Positions 11,001-20,008 of a stretch of DNA of 64,000 nt are shown piece by piece. Positions within the stretch are counted from its first letter, which is position 1; every line of letters begins with the position of its first letter. Made by a program: the position numbers and the translations under genes. A model generated the notes under the pieces. It worked only from the letters and a program-made list of their open reading frames with translations. It was not told where the DNA came from and searched no databases. This DNA comes from DASVTU01 sp036387415 (lineage in GTDB: Bacteria; Acidobacteriota; Blastocatellia; Pyrinomonadales; Pyrinomonadaceae), in NCBI GenBank assembly GCA_036387415.1, contig DASVTU010000030.1, positions 62,001-126,000 on the forward strand, read 5' to 3'.

Positions 11001-14000
11001 CCGTCACGGAGGCGTTGGTGACCGGCTGATTGGCTTGGTCGAGGATAATTCCCGCAACTGTTCCGCCGAGGTCTGGGACAACCGTCACAGTGCGCGAAGC
11101 GACGGCAGTCTTGCCGAGGTCGTCTGTCACGGTGGCCGTCACGGTCAACTGCGTGATGCCTGTCGGCACCACGTACTGCACGCTGTAAGGCGCGGCATTA
11201 TCATTGCCGACGTTGACGTTGTTGGCGGTGAATTGAACCCGCGCGACGCCCGTGTTGTCCGAGGCGTCAGCGCTGAGGTTGATGTGCTGGTTCTCGGCGA
11301 CCGGAGCGTCTTGCGCCGGACTGGTCAGGCTGACGGTGGGCGGCGGGTTGAAGGTGGTGAAGTTTGAGGTGAAGGGCACGGGTTGGGCGTTGCCCGCCAC
11401 GTCGCGTTGTCCTGAGATGTTGACGGTGTAAAGCCTGCTCTCGCCGAGCGGAGTCGAGGGTGTGAAGGTTGCGACCTTGCCCGTCGCATCGAGCACGACA
11501 GCGCCCGCGACCTGCTCGCCCGCAGACGCCCCGGCGGTCAACTTCATGACGCTCATGAAATCCTGTGAGGGTTCGAGCGGCTCGCTGAAGGTGACGACGA
11601 TGGCGGAAGATGTCTCCACCTCCTTCGTGTTTGCAGACGGTGTGATTGAAGTAACTGTCGGCGGTGTCTCGTCGGAGGTAACGAAGTTTGCCGAGACGTT
11701 TCTTTCGAGATGATGGCCGACGCGGTCTTCAACATCGGTAGTGATGATGATGGTATAGGTCGCCGTGTCGTTCAGGCGTTGGGTTGGCCGGAGGGTCGCC
11801 ACGCGACCGTCTTCCGAGAGCGAGACGCCGATGCCGACGCCCGCGCTGCCCTGCCTGAGTCTGAGCGAGCCGGAGTGAACGCTGCCCGGCTCGGCTGGTT
11901 CAGAGAAGGTGATGTTGATGACAGGCGCATTGTTGGTGATGCCCGTCGCTCCGTCGGGCGGAACAATCGCGCTGACGGTTATCGGCGTGCCGTCGATGCG
12001 CGTCTCGCCGACATTGAGTTCCTGCCCGTTGGTTGCGAGCGCGAGGCCGCCGATGCGCGCTTTCGCCCCGGAGACATCGTTGATGCTGATAAAGACGCCG
12101 CCCAGCGGGATGTTGTCGAACGACCATGCCCCCTGTGCATTCGTGTGCGCGTAGAAGCGTTGCTGCCCGGTGGTACGCGAAAGCGTGAGGATGACATCCG
12201 CGCCGACGACGGGCGCGCCGCCGTCCTCCGACTTCACTGTGCCGACGATGCGACCCGCATCCTCAAGGCGCATCGTGAGATTCATCGTCTGGTTCGCAGT
12301 AAGTTGGCCGGAGGCTGTACCGACTCCGACGCGATTCGGAGCGGTCAGCTTGAGCGAGAAGGAGCCGACGGGCGCGCCCTTAATCTCGTAATGGCCGTTG
12401 GCCTGCACCGCCGCGATGATGATGACAGGCGAGCCCCACACGTCGTTCGTATAGGTGATAGTTCCGATGGCGAGCGGCGAGCCGTTGCTGTCGAGCGCGA
12501 AGCCTTCGATGTGGGCGGTTCCGGCCAGCGTCACGTCGGAATTGATGGTTGCGCCGGGCTGCGTTCCCGTCACGGGTGTGGCCTCGCCCCGGTCGTAGCC
12601 AGTCGGGGCTTCGACCCGCACGCGCACTTCTCCCAGAGGGATGAACTCGATGCGATATGCGCCGTGCTCGTTCGTCGCGGCGCGGAAGGTGCGCCCGCCG
12701 ACGAAGACCGTGACCTGCGCGCCCGCGACGGTTTGCGTCCCGCCCTGTTTGTAGACCGTGCCGATGAGCGTCTGGCTCGCTTCAAGCGTCACGTCGATGA
12801 CCGTGTCGGCCAGCGGCTCGACGACGCCGGAGATTGTGCCGAAGGCCGAGCCGGTCTGCCCGCCCGGTGCGTCCGAGACGTTGACCTGCACTCTGCCGAC
12901 GGGAATCCCCGTGAAGCGATAACGGCCGTCGGCATCGGTCGTCGCGCGCAGACTCGCCCCGCGAATGCCGGAGCCGTCCGCATAGATTTGCACCAGCGCG
13001 TGGTCAACCGGATTGCCGTTGGCCGTCACGCGTCCGGTCACAGCGCCTATGGAGAGCAGTTCGACGTTGACCGTCGCTACCTCGTCCTGAACTGTCAGCC
13101 GACCCGCTGAGCGACCGACCCGACCCGTGCGATTGTCGAAGATGTCGAGCGTGAAGTCGCCGACAGGGACATTGAGGAAGGTGAAGGAGCCGCGCTCCTC
13201 ATCCGTGTCGGAAGTGATGGTGAACCCGACGGAGCGACCGCCGAGCCGCAACTCGACATCGCTCAGACCGATTGGCGTGGTGCCGCCCGGCATGAAGACC
13301 TTGCCCTTGACCGTGCCCGACGCGTGCAATTGAATCGTCACTTCGACCGTCGAGCCGACCGGCACGATGGCATCCGCGCGGCCTCCCAAGCCTCTCTGCG
13401 ATGCGGAGATGGCATAGCGGCCTTCAAAGAGGTTGGCAAACTCAATCACGCCGCCGCTGTCGGGCGTAATCTCTGCGAAGCGTTGATGGTTCGGGAAGTT
13501 GCTGCCGCTGACAGTGATATGGCCGCTCTGCGCCGGATTGCCCGCGCCGTCGATGACGCGCACGCGCAGTCCGCCCGTGCCGAGCAGGCGCATGTCGAAG
13601 ACCGCGTCCTTGTTCTTCCCGACCGAGATGTAGATGCGATTGGTGCGCCCCGTCAGCGTGTCGGTGGCCGTGAGTGCGTAGTTACCGGCGGAGAAGACTT
13701 CCGCGAATTCGTAGTATCCATTCTCGTCCGTCCGCACGGTGACATCGGCCAGCGAGCCGCCGCTCAGAGCGACGCGCACGCCCGCGCCGACGGGCGTCGT
13801 GCCGTCGGGCTGGAAGATATGGCCTTGAATCTTGCCAGTGAGCGTGCTGACGAGCGTGAGATTGACCTCGGTGTCGCCGCCCGGCGCGAGGATTCCGCCT
13901 TCGCTCACGCGCGTCGGGAAGAAGGCGTTTGAAGTCGTCAGGCGGAACTTGCCCGGATTGATGCCATGAAGCGAGTAACTTCCATCCGCCGCCGACTGAA

Positions 14001-17000
14001 CGGAGAGCGGCTGCGCGTCCGTGTCGATGATGCCGAAATATGGGCCAAGCGTAAGGATGGGGTGCGAGACGTAGGCGGTAAGTTGTGCGACGGTCGGCGT
14101 CGTGCCGTCGGGCTGGTAGATTTTGCCGTGAATGCTGCCGGGACGGAAAGTGGCGTTGCGTATCAACGTCTCGCCGCTCAGAACGATGACGGGCATGTTG
14201 ACGGCTAGACCTTTGCCCGTGTCCACGAAGCGCAGTGTCAACTGTGAGTTAGGTCGCACGTTTTGCAGCTTGTAGTTGCCTTGCGTATCGGTTTCGGCGA
14301 TGTTCGTGCCATCGGTCGTGACCTTCACGCCCGGCGCGGGCACGGGCGTCGTTGTTCCCTCCTTGACGATGAAGACGCGGCCTTCGAGTTGCGCCGGACG
14401 CAGAATCGAGATGTTGATGTTTGAAGTAATTTCTCCGAGGCGGACGAGTGCGAGAGCTGAGCCGGAGAGTCCCGTATTCGGGTCGGTGGCGGAGAGGGTG
14501 TGATTGCCCGCCGGTAATTCAAGCAGGGTATATTCGCCCTGCGCGTCGGTGCGTACGGCGCGACCCCCGCCTGTGACGTGAGCGTTCGCAATGGGGATGC
14601 CGTTCTCGTCTGTCACACGCCCCGTCACAGACCCTTGTCCGGGCAGAGTGATGAAGACGCCGCTTATTTCGGGCTGCGCCGGAGAAAGCTGCACGGACTG
14701 TGAAGCGAACAGACCTGTGACGTAATCCCTCACCTCAAGAGAGACCGAGCCGATTGGCAGATTCGATATTTTGAACTCGCCATCGCGCCCGGTGTAGTCG
14801 TAACCGACGGCGATGGCTCCGTCGCCTCTGTTGGAGGGGAAGCCGGGAATGCGTGCGTAGGCGACGACCAGCGCGCCGACGCCGGGGCTGCCGTCAGGCC
14901 GCACGACGCGACCGCGCACACTGCCTGAAAGCTGCTGCAAAGAGACGTTGACGGTAGCCGTCAGCCCCGGCCCGTCGATGTTACCTGCGGCGAGTCCTGA
15001 AGCGAGGCGCAAATCTCCCGACCCGACCGAGATGACCGACACGTTGCCGACCGGAATATCTTCGACCAGATAACGACCCTGCTCGTCGGTCTCGGTCACC
15101 TTCGTCCCGATAGCGTCTAAACTGGGGACGACCTGCACGAACGCCTTGGCGACAGGTCTGCCGCCGCTCGTCACCGTGCCCTGCACGTTGCCGCGCGCGA
15201 GGAAGACGAGGTCGAAGACCATGTGTTGGCCGTCGTAGGCAACGGAAGAACTGAGACGTTTCTCGGAGCGTGTGACGGGGTTGTTGACGGTGATGCTCAG
15301 GGGCGCGCAATCGCCGTCGCGCACGTAATCAATCGAATAACGGCCTTGCTCGTCCGTGTAGCGCACGGCGATGGGTGTGGGCGGCGGCGGGATGAGCGCC
15401 GCGCCGTCTTCGCATTCCCGCGACCAGTAAACGACTGGCGCATTGGCGACGGGCGTGCCGTCGGCGTTCATCACGCGGCCTGTCAAATACGCGCCCGGCG
15501 GTCGCCCCTGCGGCGAGACGCGCGCGCCGATGACGACACTGGACGGCGAAGGCGTCAGAGGCATCCTGCGCGAATCGTAGAGGCCGGACATGCTGAGTTC
15601 GCGCTGAATGTATGGGCCGACGGGCGCGTCGAGCGCGACGAAGGCGAAGCGGTCTCCGTAGTCGAGCTTAGCACCCGTCACTTTCACAGTGCCGCCCACC
15701 ATCTCTGGCGGGTTGGAGTTCTTCAACGCGCCGCCCACGACCTTGTAGCGGCTGATTGTTTCCGCCTCGGTCTTCGACATCGGCTTCGAGAAGAGAACGC
15801 CGACGAGCCGACCATACTTGTCGCCACCCGCCAGCACCTCCGGCGTCACCTGAATAACGCCCACTACTTTCGGCGCAGGCTGGTTGAGCGTATTGACGTT
15901 GGCCGCGCCGAGCGATTGCCAGACGCCCGCACGCAACTCTTCGAGCACGGGAGCGACCGTGACGTTGAGAGGTCTGAAGACGATGCGATGCTTGCTGTCC
16001 TGACCGACCTGTACGCCGCTCCATGTGAGATGACGATAACTGCGACTCGTAGCCGCGACGAGGAGCGAGAGGTCAACCGTGCCCGCCTGCCAGCCGTGCA
16101 ATTCCAGCGTCCACTGGTTCGGGTCGGGATTGGAAACGACGAGCATTTGGCCGACCGTGCCCGTGTGCTCGCCGTTGAGCGGGTCAACGGCGTCGAGGCG
16201 CAGCGAGCCGCCCGCCTGCAAGTCGCCGAATCGCTCGCCGCCGTTCGCACCGAAGCCGACGCGCTGCCCGCCGCTGCTCACGAGCCGCGCGCCAAACGCA
16301 GGCGAGCCGGGCGTCTGCGTAGCGAGCACGGAGATAAACTGCGAGCGCGGAGATTCGGCGTTGGCGAACTCCTGATGCAACTCAAGCGGCGACAGCGTCG
16401 TCTGCGCCGACGTGAGTCGCTTGAAGAATTCAGCGCCGAGACTGTCATACCAGAGATACCCCGCCGGAGTGTTGCGCGTCGCGTCGCCGAACCCTCCGTC
16501 GGGCTTCAACTCGCCTTGCCAGTCGCGCATCAGCGTGTCGAGCGTGACCGTCACCGGCTCGCCGAAATCCGCGCGCATGCCAGCAATACCCATCTCGACG
16601 GCGCGCGCAATCACGGTCTGCTTCGCCACAGGCGCGACGCCTGATGGCAGCGAGCCGGGAGGCGCGTTGGCGACGCTCCACGCCTGCCCGAGCAGTTGTC
16701 TGCCAGCCTCGACCACGTCGGGCGGCAGGTGTTTGACGGGGTCGGGCAGAATCAGCGACTCGGGCGACAGGGGCACGTTGCGGTCGCCCACGCCCGTCAC
16801 CAACGTAAGACCTGCGCTGACGCCCTCGCCAACCTTGACGTAAGAAGCCGTCACTGCTCCGGTCACGTTCGCTCTCAATTTCCACTTGATGGTCGCCGAA
16901 TCCTTGCTTGGAATTTCCTCTTTGAATTCTCGCCGTCCGTTGTCGGCTCCGATAAGTTCGGCTCCGCTGATGCTGTTGGCATTGAGTTGCGCGAACGCGC

Positions 17001-18591
17001 CGCGAATGGTGGTGGCGCCGGAGTTGAACATGGTCATGCCGAGTTCATACTGTTGACCGGCGCGCACGACGGACGGATGCGTGAAAGTGACGGCGAAGCT
17101 CGCGTCGCGCACGAGCACCGCGCCCGGCACTGCGCCCGACACTTGAACGGGCCCGGTCGGCAATCCGTCGAGCGTCGCGCTGAGGTCGAAGTTGACGGTG
17201 TGCAAACCCTCTTTCAAGCCTTCAAGCAGGAATGTTCCCTGTCCGGACTGCCCCGGCGCGAAACTCATGGTGTCGTCGGACGTGCCGTATTTTCCGTCTG
17301 CCCCGAGGCCATGCAGGTCAAGCTCTGTCACCCTTCCGGTGGTTTGCGTCTCGGCGATGCGAAGCGGGTCGTCGGACGCGTCGGCAGGCGTTCCGTTGTC
17401 TGGGAGCTTGGCCTTCGCGTGGAGATTGCGCAGCACCAGAGGCGTGCCGTCGGGCGCGCCGTTGGCAACAATCACAATCGCCTCGAAGAATTGATGGAGG
17501 AAGCCGACACGCCCCGGGAAGACGATGACGCCGGGAATGCGTATCGGCTCGCCGTCGAACTCAGGAGGCTCGGAGCCGCCCGTCTCGCTGCTCTCTCCAC
17601 CCGAGTTCTGGGTCAGCATGACGGGCACGATGGTCGGCATGTCGATGCCCGGCGCGTTAATCGTCGGAGTTCCAACGACGGGACGCGGGTCGGCGACGCG
17701 GACGTTGGGAAAAGCGACGGGGATACTGATATTGCGAGCTTCGGAGGTAGTTCCTAGTCCTAAAGTGAAATTGAATGCGCGGTATGAATCATCGTTGAGG
17801 ACAATACCTGCCTGTCGAATCTCTTCGAGGGATAACTCGTTAACGTGAACTTCTGAAATCAGAATCCTTTCTATCACCACGATGCCGCACGAATCCGGCG
17901 TCACGGCAGCTACCACGGGCGCACCTTCCGCGCCCGTATCCACGACACGGAGGTTCTGCAAAACGTGGTCGCCCGCGCGCGAGAGCGCAGGTATCGGGAG
18001 CATCTGGCCGACGGGCGCTTCAATCATGAGCGGCGCACTCAAAGATGGCCCCGTCAGTTCGCCGCGCACGCGGAAGTTAGGATTGAGTCCGGCCACGACC
18101 TGAGACGGGTCAGTGCCTTCCGGCACTTGCATGGTGGCGAGCACGCCAGTCGGCGTATTCTTCGGCACAGTTTGAGTCGCGGGGCTGGCCGTCACAGCCA
18201 ATCCAATCAAATCGAAATCGGCTGCGGCCAGAATGGGCGCGAGTGAATCGGCTGCTGCCATTCCGGCCTCTGCCGTCACGGTTTCGCGCGCGGTCGGCTG
18301 CACAGCTTGGGTCGAACCCGCACCAGCGGCACGCGCTTTCGACGGTGCAGCTTTAGGCTGCGCGGTCGGACGCTTGGGTCGAACCCCCGCGCCGCGTGTG
18401 CCTTGATCCTGTGCGTCAACGCTCGTCGGAAACGGCTGCCCACCCAACAACAGTGCCACACAAATCGCGACCATAGAGAAGGCGATGAGCCATGTTCTTT
18501 TGCGAGCCGCTCGTCGTCGATGCCCGCCTGCCGTCGGCCTGCTCCGCTTCGTCGTCTTTGTTAATGCCATGTGGATTTTCATGACTCTCAT
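5056..18591 (-). CDS. Giant exported multi-repeat protein, about 4,511 residues
   Basis: Basic N-terminus, then one membrane/signal segment (WLIAFSMVAICVALLLGG, about residues 33-50), Ala/Pro/Lys-rich linker, and about 1,000 residues of diverged beta-rich sequence. After that I count by eye about 29 carboxypeptidase-regulatory-like domains of 75-90 residues, each opening GxVxGxVxxxDGTPVxxAxV and carrying a TDxxGxYxFxxVPxGxF strand. The string is interrupted by two SbsA-type Ig domains and a third Ig unit (residues about 2200-2500). A module of about 240-275 residues occurs twice, at about 2949-3225 and 4214-4455. The C-terminal tail is Ala/Pro/Lys rich; I see no LPXTG or PEP-CTERM sorter. Likely a surface or matrix protein. 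ATGs at 18591, 18582 and 18570 are all possible starts (TTG at 18615 also in frame); none has a strong ribosome site. Biochemical role unknown. Confidence 0.85.
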   Translation of the reverse strand: MRVMKIHMALTKTTKRSRPTAGGHRRRAARKRTWLIAFSMVAICVALLLGGQPFPTSVDAQDQGTRGAGVRPKRPTAQPKAAPSKARAAGAGSTQAVQPTARETVTAEAGMAAADSLAPILAAADFDLIGLAVTASPATQTVPKNTPTGVLATMQVPEGTDPSQVVAGLNPNFRVRGELTGPSLSAPLMIEAPVGQMLPIPALSRAGDHVLQNLRVVDTGAEGAPVVAAVTPDSCGIVVIERILISEVHVNELSLEEIRQAGIVLNDDSYRAFNFTLGLGTTSEARNISIPVAFPNVRVADPRPVVGTPTINAPGIDMPTIVPVMLTQNSGGESSETGGSEPPEFDGEPIRIPGVIVFPGRVGFLHQFFEAIVIVANGAPDGTPLVLRNLHAKAKLPDNGTPADASDDPLRIAETQTTGRVTELDLHGLGADGKYGTSDDTMSFAPGQSGQGTFLLEGLKEGLHTVNFDLSATLDGLPTGPVQVSGAVPGAVLVRDASFAVTFTHPSVVRAGQQYELGMTMFNSGATTIRGAFAQLNANSISGAELIGADNGRREFKEEIPSKDSATIKWKLRANVTGAVTASYVKVGEGVSAGLTLVTGVGDRNVPLSPESLILPDPVKHLPPDVVEAGRQLLGQAWSVANAPPGSLPSGVAPVAKQTVIARAVEMGIAGMRADFGEPVTVTLDTLMRDWQGELKPDGGFGDATRNTPAGYLWYDSLGAEFFKRLTSAQTTLSPLELHQEFANAESPRSQFISVLATQTPGSPAFGARLVSSGGQRVGFGANGGERFGDLQAGGSLRLDAVDPLNGEHTGTVGQMLVVSNPDPNQWTLELHGWQAGTVDLSLLVAATSRSYRHLTWSGVQVGQDSKHRIVFRPLNVTVAPVLEELRAGVWQSLGAANVNTLNQPAPKVVGVIQVTPEVLAGGDKYGRLVGVLFSKPMSKTEAETISRYKVVGGALKNSNPPEMVGGTVKVTGAKLDYGDRFAFVALDAPVGPYIQRELSMSGLYDSRRMPLTPSPSSVVIGARVSPQGRPPGAYLTGRVMNADGTPVANAPVVYWSRECEDGAALIPPPPTPIAVRYTDEQGRYSIDYVRDGDCAPLSITVNNPVTRSEKRLSSSVAYDGQHMVFDLVFLARGNVQGTVTSGGRPVAKAFVQVVPSLDAIGTKVTETDEQGRYLVEDIPVGNVSVISVGSGDLRLASGLAAGNIDGPGLTATVNVSLQQLSGSVRGRVVRPDGSPGVGALVVAYARIPGFPSNRGDGAIAVGYDYTGRDGEFKISNLPIGSVSLEVRDYVTGLFASQSVQLSPAQPEISGVFITLPGQGSVTGRVTDENGIPIANAHVTGGGRAVRTDAQGEYTLLELPAGNHTLSATDPNTGLSGSALALVRLGEITSNINISILRPAQLEGRVFIVKEGTTTPVPAPGVKVTTDGTNIAETDTQGNYKLQNVRPNSQLTLRFVDTGKGLAVNMPVIVLSGETLIRNATFRPGSIHGKIYQPDGTTPTVAQLTAYVSHPILTLGPYFGIIDTDAQPLSVQSAADGSYSLHGINPGKFRLTTSNAFFPTRVSEGGILAPGGDTEVNLTLVSTLTGKIQGHIFQPDGTTPVGAGVRVALSGGSLADVTVRTDENGYYEFAEVFSAGNYALTATDTLTGRTNRIYISVGKNKDAVFDMRLLGTGGLRVRVIDGAGNPAQSGHITVSGSNFPNHQRFAEITPDSGGVIEFANLFEGRYAISASQRGLGGRADAIVPVGSTVEVTIQLHASGTVKGKVFMPGGTTPIGLSDVELRLGGRSVGFTITSDTDEERGSFTFLNVPVGDFTLDIFDNRTGRVGRSAGRLTVQDEVATVNVELLSIGAVTGRVTANGNPVDHALVQIYADGSGIRGASLRATTDADGRYRFTGIPVGRVQVNVSDAPGGQTGSAFGTISGVVEPLADTVIDVTLEASQTLIGTVYKQGGTQTVAGAQVTVFVGGRTFRAATNEHGAYRIEFIPLGEVRVRVEAPTGYDRGEATPVTGTQPGATINSDVTLAGTAHIEGFALDSNGSPLAIGTITYTNDVWGSPVIIIAAVQANGHYEIKGAPVGSFSLKLTAPNRVGVGTASGQLTANQTMNLTMRLEDAGRIVGTVKSEDGGAPVVGADVILTLSRTTGQQRFYAHTNAQGAWSFDNIPLGGVFISINDVSGAKARIGGLALATNGQELNVGETRIDGTPITVSAIVPPDGATGITNNAPVINITFSEPAEPGSVHSGSLRLRQGSAGVGIGVSLSEDGRVATLRPTQRLNDTATYTIIITTDVEDRVGHHLERNVSANFVTSDETPPTVTSITPSANTKEVETSSAIVVTFSEPLEPSQDFMSVMKLTAGASAGEQVAGAVVLDATGKVATFTPSTPLGESRLYTVNISGQRDVAGNAQPVPFTSNFTTFNPPPTVSLTSPAQDAPVAENQHINLSADASDNTGVARVQFTANNVNVGNDNAAPYSVQYVVPTGITQLTVTATVTDDLGKTAVASRTVTVVPDLGGTVAGIILDQANQPVTNASVTVAAVNGAFNMVTGADGRYQFDNIGIGDFVVTAMNPGGSLRGRASGSIESFSDSLQRNIQLVASGIVTGVIFRADGTTPLAGARVVLHADNFNSHGGVFVSDANGRYTIDFVPLGSFVLDVTDPATGDRGQQANQVNANGETRTVNVIMNGVGRVVITVRDNFNNLVSGAEVSLSSQTQFGGGKQGTTGNDGKVTLENVLAGNFNISAFDQTTGLRGYTNGSVTAGAVAQVNVQLQPAGTIAGRVLGVDGTTPRGGLTVRLLDSHYGWPVRQTTSAEDGAFSFETQPLGTYILDVVEVIAGSERVRDRVSNVTLSANGQTVTRDLRLIGLGTVTGRVLDTTGAPVPLLYVSIRSLNSAVGGYHSAMTNASGVYTINHVPTGRFSVTANDSYRRQQGETFGEITQHGQSVNADIQLLNNTVLLPQYRYDANNAYFDIQPDGSIGYGLGAAYTGDNNTNRGAFYLDIIAGGSPYRFNGVTIGTQEENGREIAVRQQNLAGLEVTRKIYTPRDGYFARYVEILSNPTSSPMTVGVRVMSNIRHSYFTNDGNNLVNLVSTSSGDTTLDVADATTPDRWAVVDDGDDQDPFLSYSSLPALSFVFDGANAPERVGEVSFTNPRAAQISYQWNNVTIPAGGTVAYLHFGVQQLSRAGARASAERLAQLPPEVLSGLSDAEIAAIRNFAVPSGGLSTLAPLPSLNGTINGRLLAGDGATSIRFGQVEFKSKNPLFGRTFWYNTDANGAFSFASSWDDGASQPIPIDDFTLVGWHPHTRRFSPAVNGSFAPGQTTVTQNVVFGGTGIIRGFVRRHSGEVATGGGTITLRIDNYDADFTIQQDGSFELTGLPAGSYLLTARVRHPQGGVNTGTAATLVTAGQVTTQDVTLQPTGTVTGTVRDAGGNPASVRVRLYQPGCYWCFYREVNSDAAGQYTLSHVPNGTYTLEAYEPNTDIPTTTLVTIGTDQILTKDLNLIGTGTVQVQVNLAGGSPVAHSLVHISEEARGQYFRHIGYTDAAGRLTIRHIAVGNFILRAYNSNTSVYGDSPGRISVHGETVSTIVTLPGTGVVTGRVLYPDGTPAAGSYTELYGTNVPYRYTYTDTNGYYTFSQIKTGTPFIVRASNPNDGNLRREVPNNVINGDGETLTLNLTLPAHATVRVTVLNSDSTPFANAQVFIQDSIRQYMRHVGTTGANGVVDIPAVPEGEFSIRTQQAGTGQFIASSKGVVRLADNNQVVNITLRAAFSGNINGTLYAADGETVSASQWVFMEVIDAASGSTFASAYTNTGQYEFNNVRFGEQGFIVRASRYQGWTVLAESSGRFESEGETRTFNFTLPFSVVKGRVTFADGTPVAYPSVYLYQRVPDGYTQTLYGSSDADGNYAVAGAELGDFTLTAQDGDSGLTTFGAGTIVDTAVPVVVNMSLPPSGTVSGRVTIKDATGNIVPVPFANVMLAVEGHRYERYTSADAEGNYTFERVGLGLVTLTAEDSNNEGLFGMATGMLVNSGDNTTVNITVPESGTVTGVVYRADGTTRAANIRLVISAPGLTYERYTMTNADGSYTFEGIPVGSFVIQARDTATSSYFYGLANGTLTTPNATTTFTINMLATGSIRGRVLRADGTPVTNISVKIEGFASAGNSSGYRQSAKTDSNGVYALAGVPVGLVRAETSDPRDWRNGGYTNGNLTVSGLTDFNVTLGGGNVFGDLFNLDGDDGFRYDFWSGGELDSGGTTDDSDLYAYSGSGYFLLNGDDYPPYVNYALKTDDGRGFISGPVGINGLHYTRKVYSPQTGGFARYLEVLTNPTSTDITVRARIEGWINAREEARVVVAPSANGNHYVVIDSKRAEALSTAFVMGGPGAASPVTLARFVNNHNYHYFEWNVTIPAGQTRIIMHYTLQRGATDTAGAQAQAEALMNLTDLHALDRMSETEKSQVATFNVPNTASASPLKRDVTTDVQKKAQTVAPTPAKPTAAGAASTRVSPNTDGKPVAARAVAGGR
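5225..5950 (-). repeat. Duplicated module B at the C-terminus of the giant protein
   Basis: Codes for GGFARYLEVLTNPTS and WNVTIPAGQTRIIMHY in the same order and spacing as module A. It forms the last folded part before the Ala/Pro/Lys tail. The two copies are diverged, roughly a third to a half identical over the best parts as judged by eye. Confidence 0.7.
8915..9745 (-). repeat. Duplicated module A inside the giant protein
   Basis: Codes for about 275 residues with the run GYFARYVEILSNPTS and later WNNVTIPAGGTVAYLHF. It is preceded and followed by carboxypeptidase-regulatory repeats. The C-terminal module B of the same protein shares the order of these motifs, so this is an internal duplication. 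I cannot assign the module to a named family. Confidence 0.7.
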
Positions 18592-20008
18592 TAAATAGAG
18601 GTTTCGGGGTGTCAAACGGTGAAGTCACCTGTGGAGCAGATAGCTGGTGGCAGTCACGGAAGGATTGAAGATAAGCTGCTGCCGCTTTCTTACTGGCTTG
18701 CACGGCAGAGTTAAGAAAATAGGGAGCGACCTTGTGGCTCGGTCGCGCGGGGACAAACTCAAAAAACCGTTATTACTCGACGTACCCGGTGAAGCTAACT
18801 AACCTCTCCTGCGGATTCGTTCAGTTGGCGAACGCACGGCTTTAGACTACGTCTGATACTCCGCGCCGTGCTCTCCTAGCTCGCTCGACGGGTGTCAGAT
18901 TGATTCTGATGAATGCGGAATAGTGTCTGATACAACCACTCTCAACTTGAGACTCATACCTTATGCTTCAGCATCAATCACAGCGCGGCCTTCTGTCATG
19001 GATGCTCATGCTCAAGTTGCTAATCGCAGGTAGCTTCAGTAACTCTTGGGTTTGTTAGCTGCTAGTGACTTCAGGTGCCGTAGTAGCCAACTGATTCAGG
19101 CAGGTTCATGGCAGGAGAAATAACGAATTATTTCTTCTGGAGAAAGACGAATAGCAGTAAGGTGAAGCTGCGTTGGAGCGACATCACCAACTGATTTTTA
19201 CTGAGGTGAGAGGTTTACACATCTCTCGACCGAATTGATGAGGGCGCAGCCTATAACAGCCTCGGAGAAATTGTCAAGGATAAATTCTGCTGTCTATGGG
19301 CACAGCTAAAACATTACAGTTAATGCCACAGCAAAATGTCGGTAGATTGCTCCTGCTGCCCGCAGGAGCAATAATTCTCTCGGAATCACCCTCGTGAATC
19401 AGAATAAGTCCCAATCCGGGGTTACCGCGAGATGGGCAAGTCGCTGGAAGACACTCCGCCATCATCAGCCTACGAACTCCCTGCCTGGAAGCTCTTAAAG
19501 CATTGTGAAGCGCGCACCTCTTACTCTGGAGGCCCGTCAGGTCATCGCACCCTTCAAGGGTTCTTTATCTACGGCTCGATACGCCCGCGAAGTAATGTGC
19601 GTTCGTAGCATGGCTCGTCTAGTTATGCATCGGCGTCACATTGCACAAACCCTGCGCCGCGTGCGCTTCGGGAGAAGGTCTTTATGTCGATGCTCAAGCA
19701 TGTAAACGAGTTTTTGATACGAAATAACCTAGCAGCCGCGCGGCCTGTGCGAGACTCCCCTCCGAGTAGTAGACGTGTTCCATTTAATTTCCATCTGCCG
19801 CTCTCTTGAAATTGGAGAGGGAAACGATGGCTTTAGCCGAGGAGCCGTCCGGTTACTCAGTAATGCGTTGAGTGGGTGCGAAAACTATCTGCGGGGCATT
19901 ATTTTCCGCTGAAGTTGGGTCAGTGTTAGAAGCAGGCGCGGAGGTGTGCTAAATTCTTGTCCCCGACCCGCGCTCGCCTTTGCTGCGCTGAGAACCTGAA
20001 ACGCACTT
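18592..20008. other. Gene-poor gap of 1.4 kb between divergent units
   Basis: Short open frames here (63-66 codons near 19274-19465 and 19505-19705) lack ribosome sites and recognisable protein sequence. The gap lies between the divergent giant gene and sigma factor gene and so should hold both promoters; I cannot point to a convincing -35/-10 pair. The one strong element is a perfect hairpin at 19346-19372. Confidence 0.5.
19346..19372. promoter_or_regulatory. Perfect 11-bp hairpin, loop 5
   Basis: ATTGCTCCTGC and GCAGGAGCAAT flank a TGCCC loop. There is no following T-run on either strand (ATAATTCTCT follows on the plus strand), so a simple terminator is less likely than an operator, a small-RNA hairpin or a remnant end. 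Confidence 0.45.

Noticed and set aside
19274..19465. 63-codon minus-strand frame
   Set aside because: No ribosome site, no natural-looking protein pattern.
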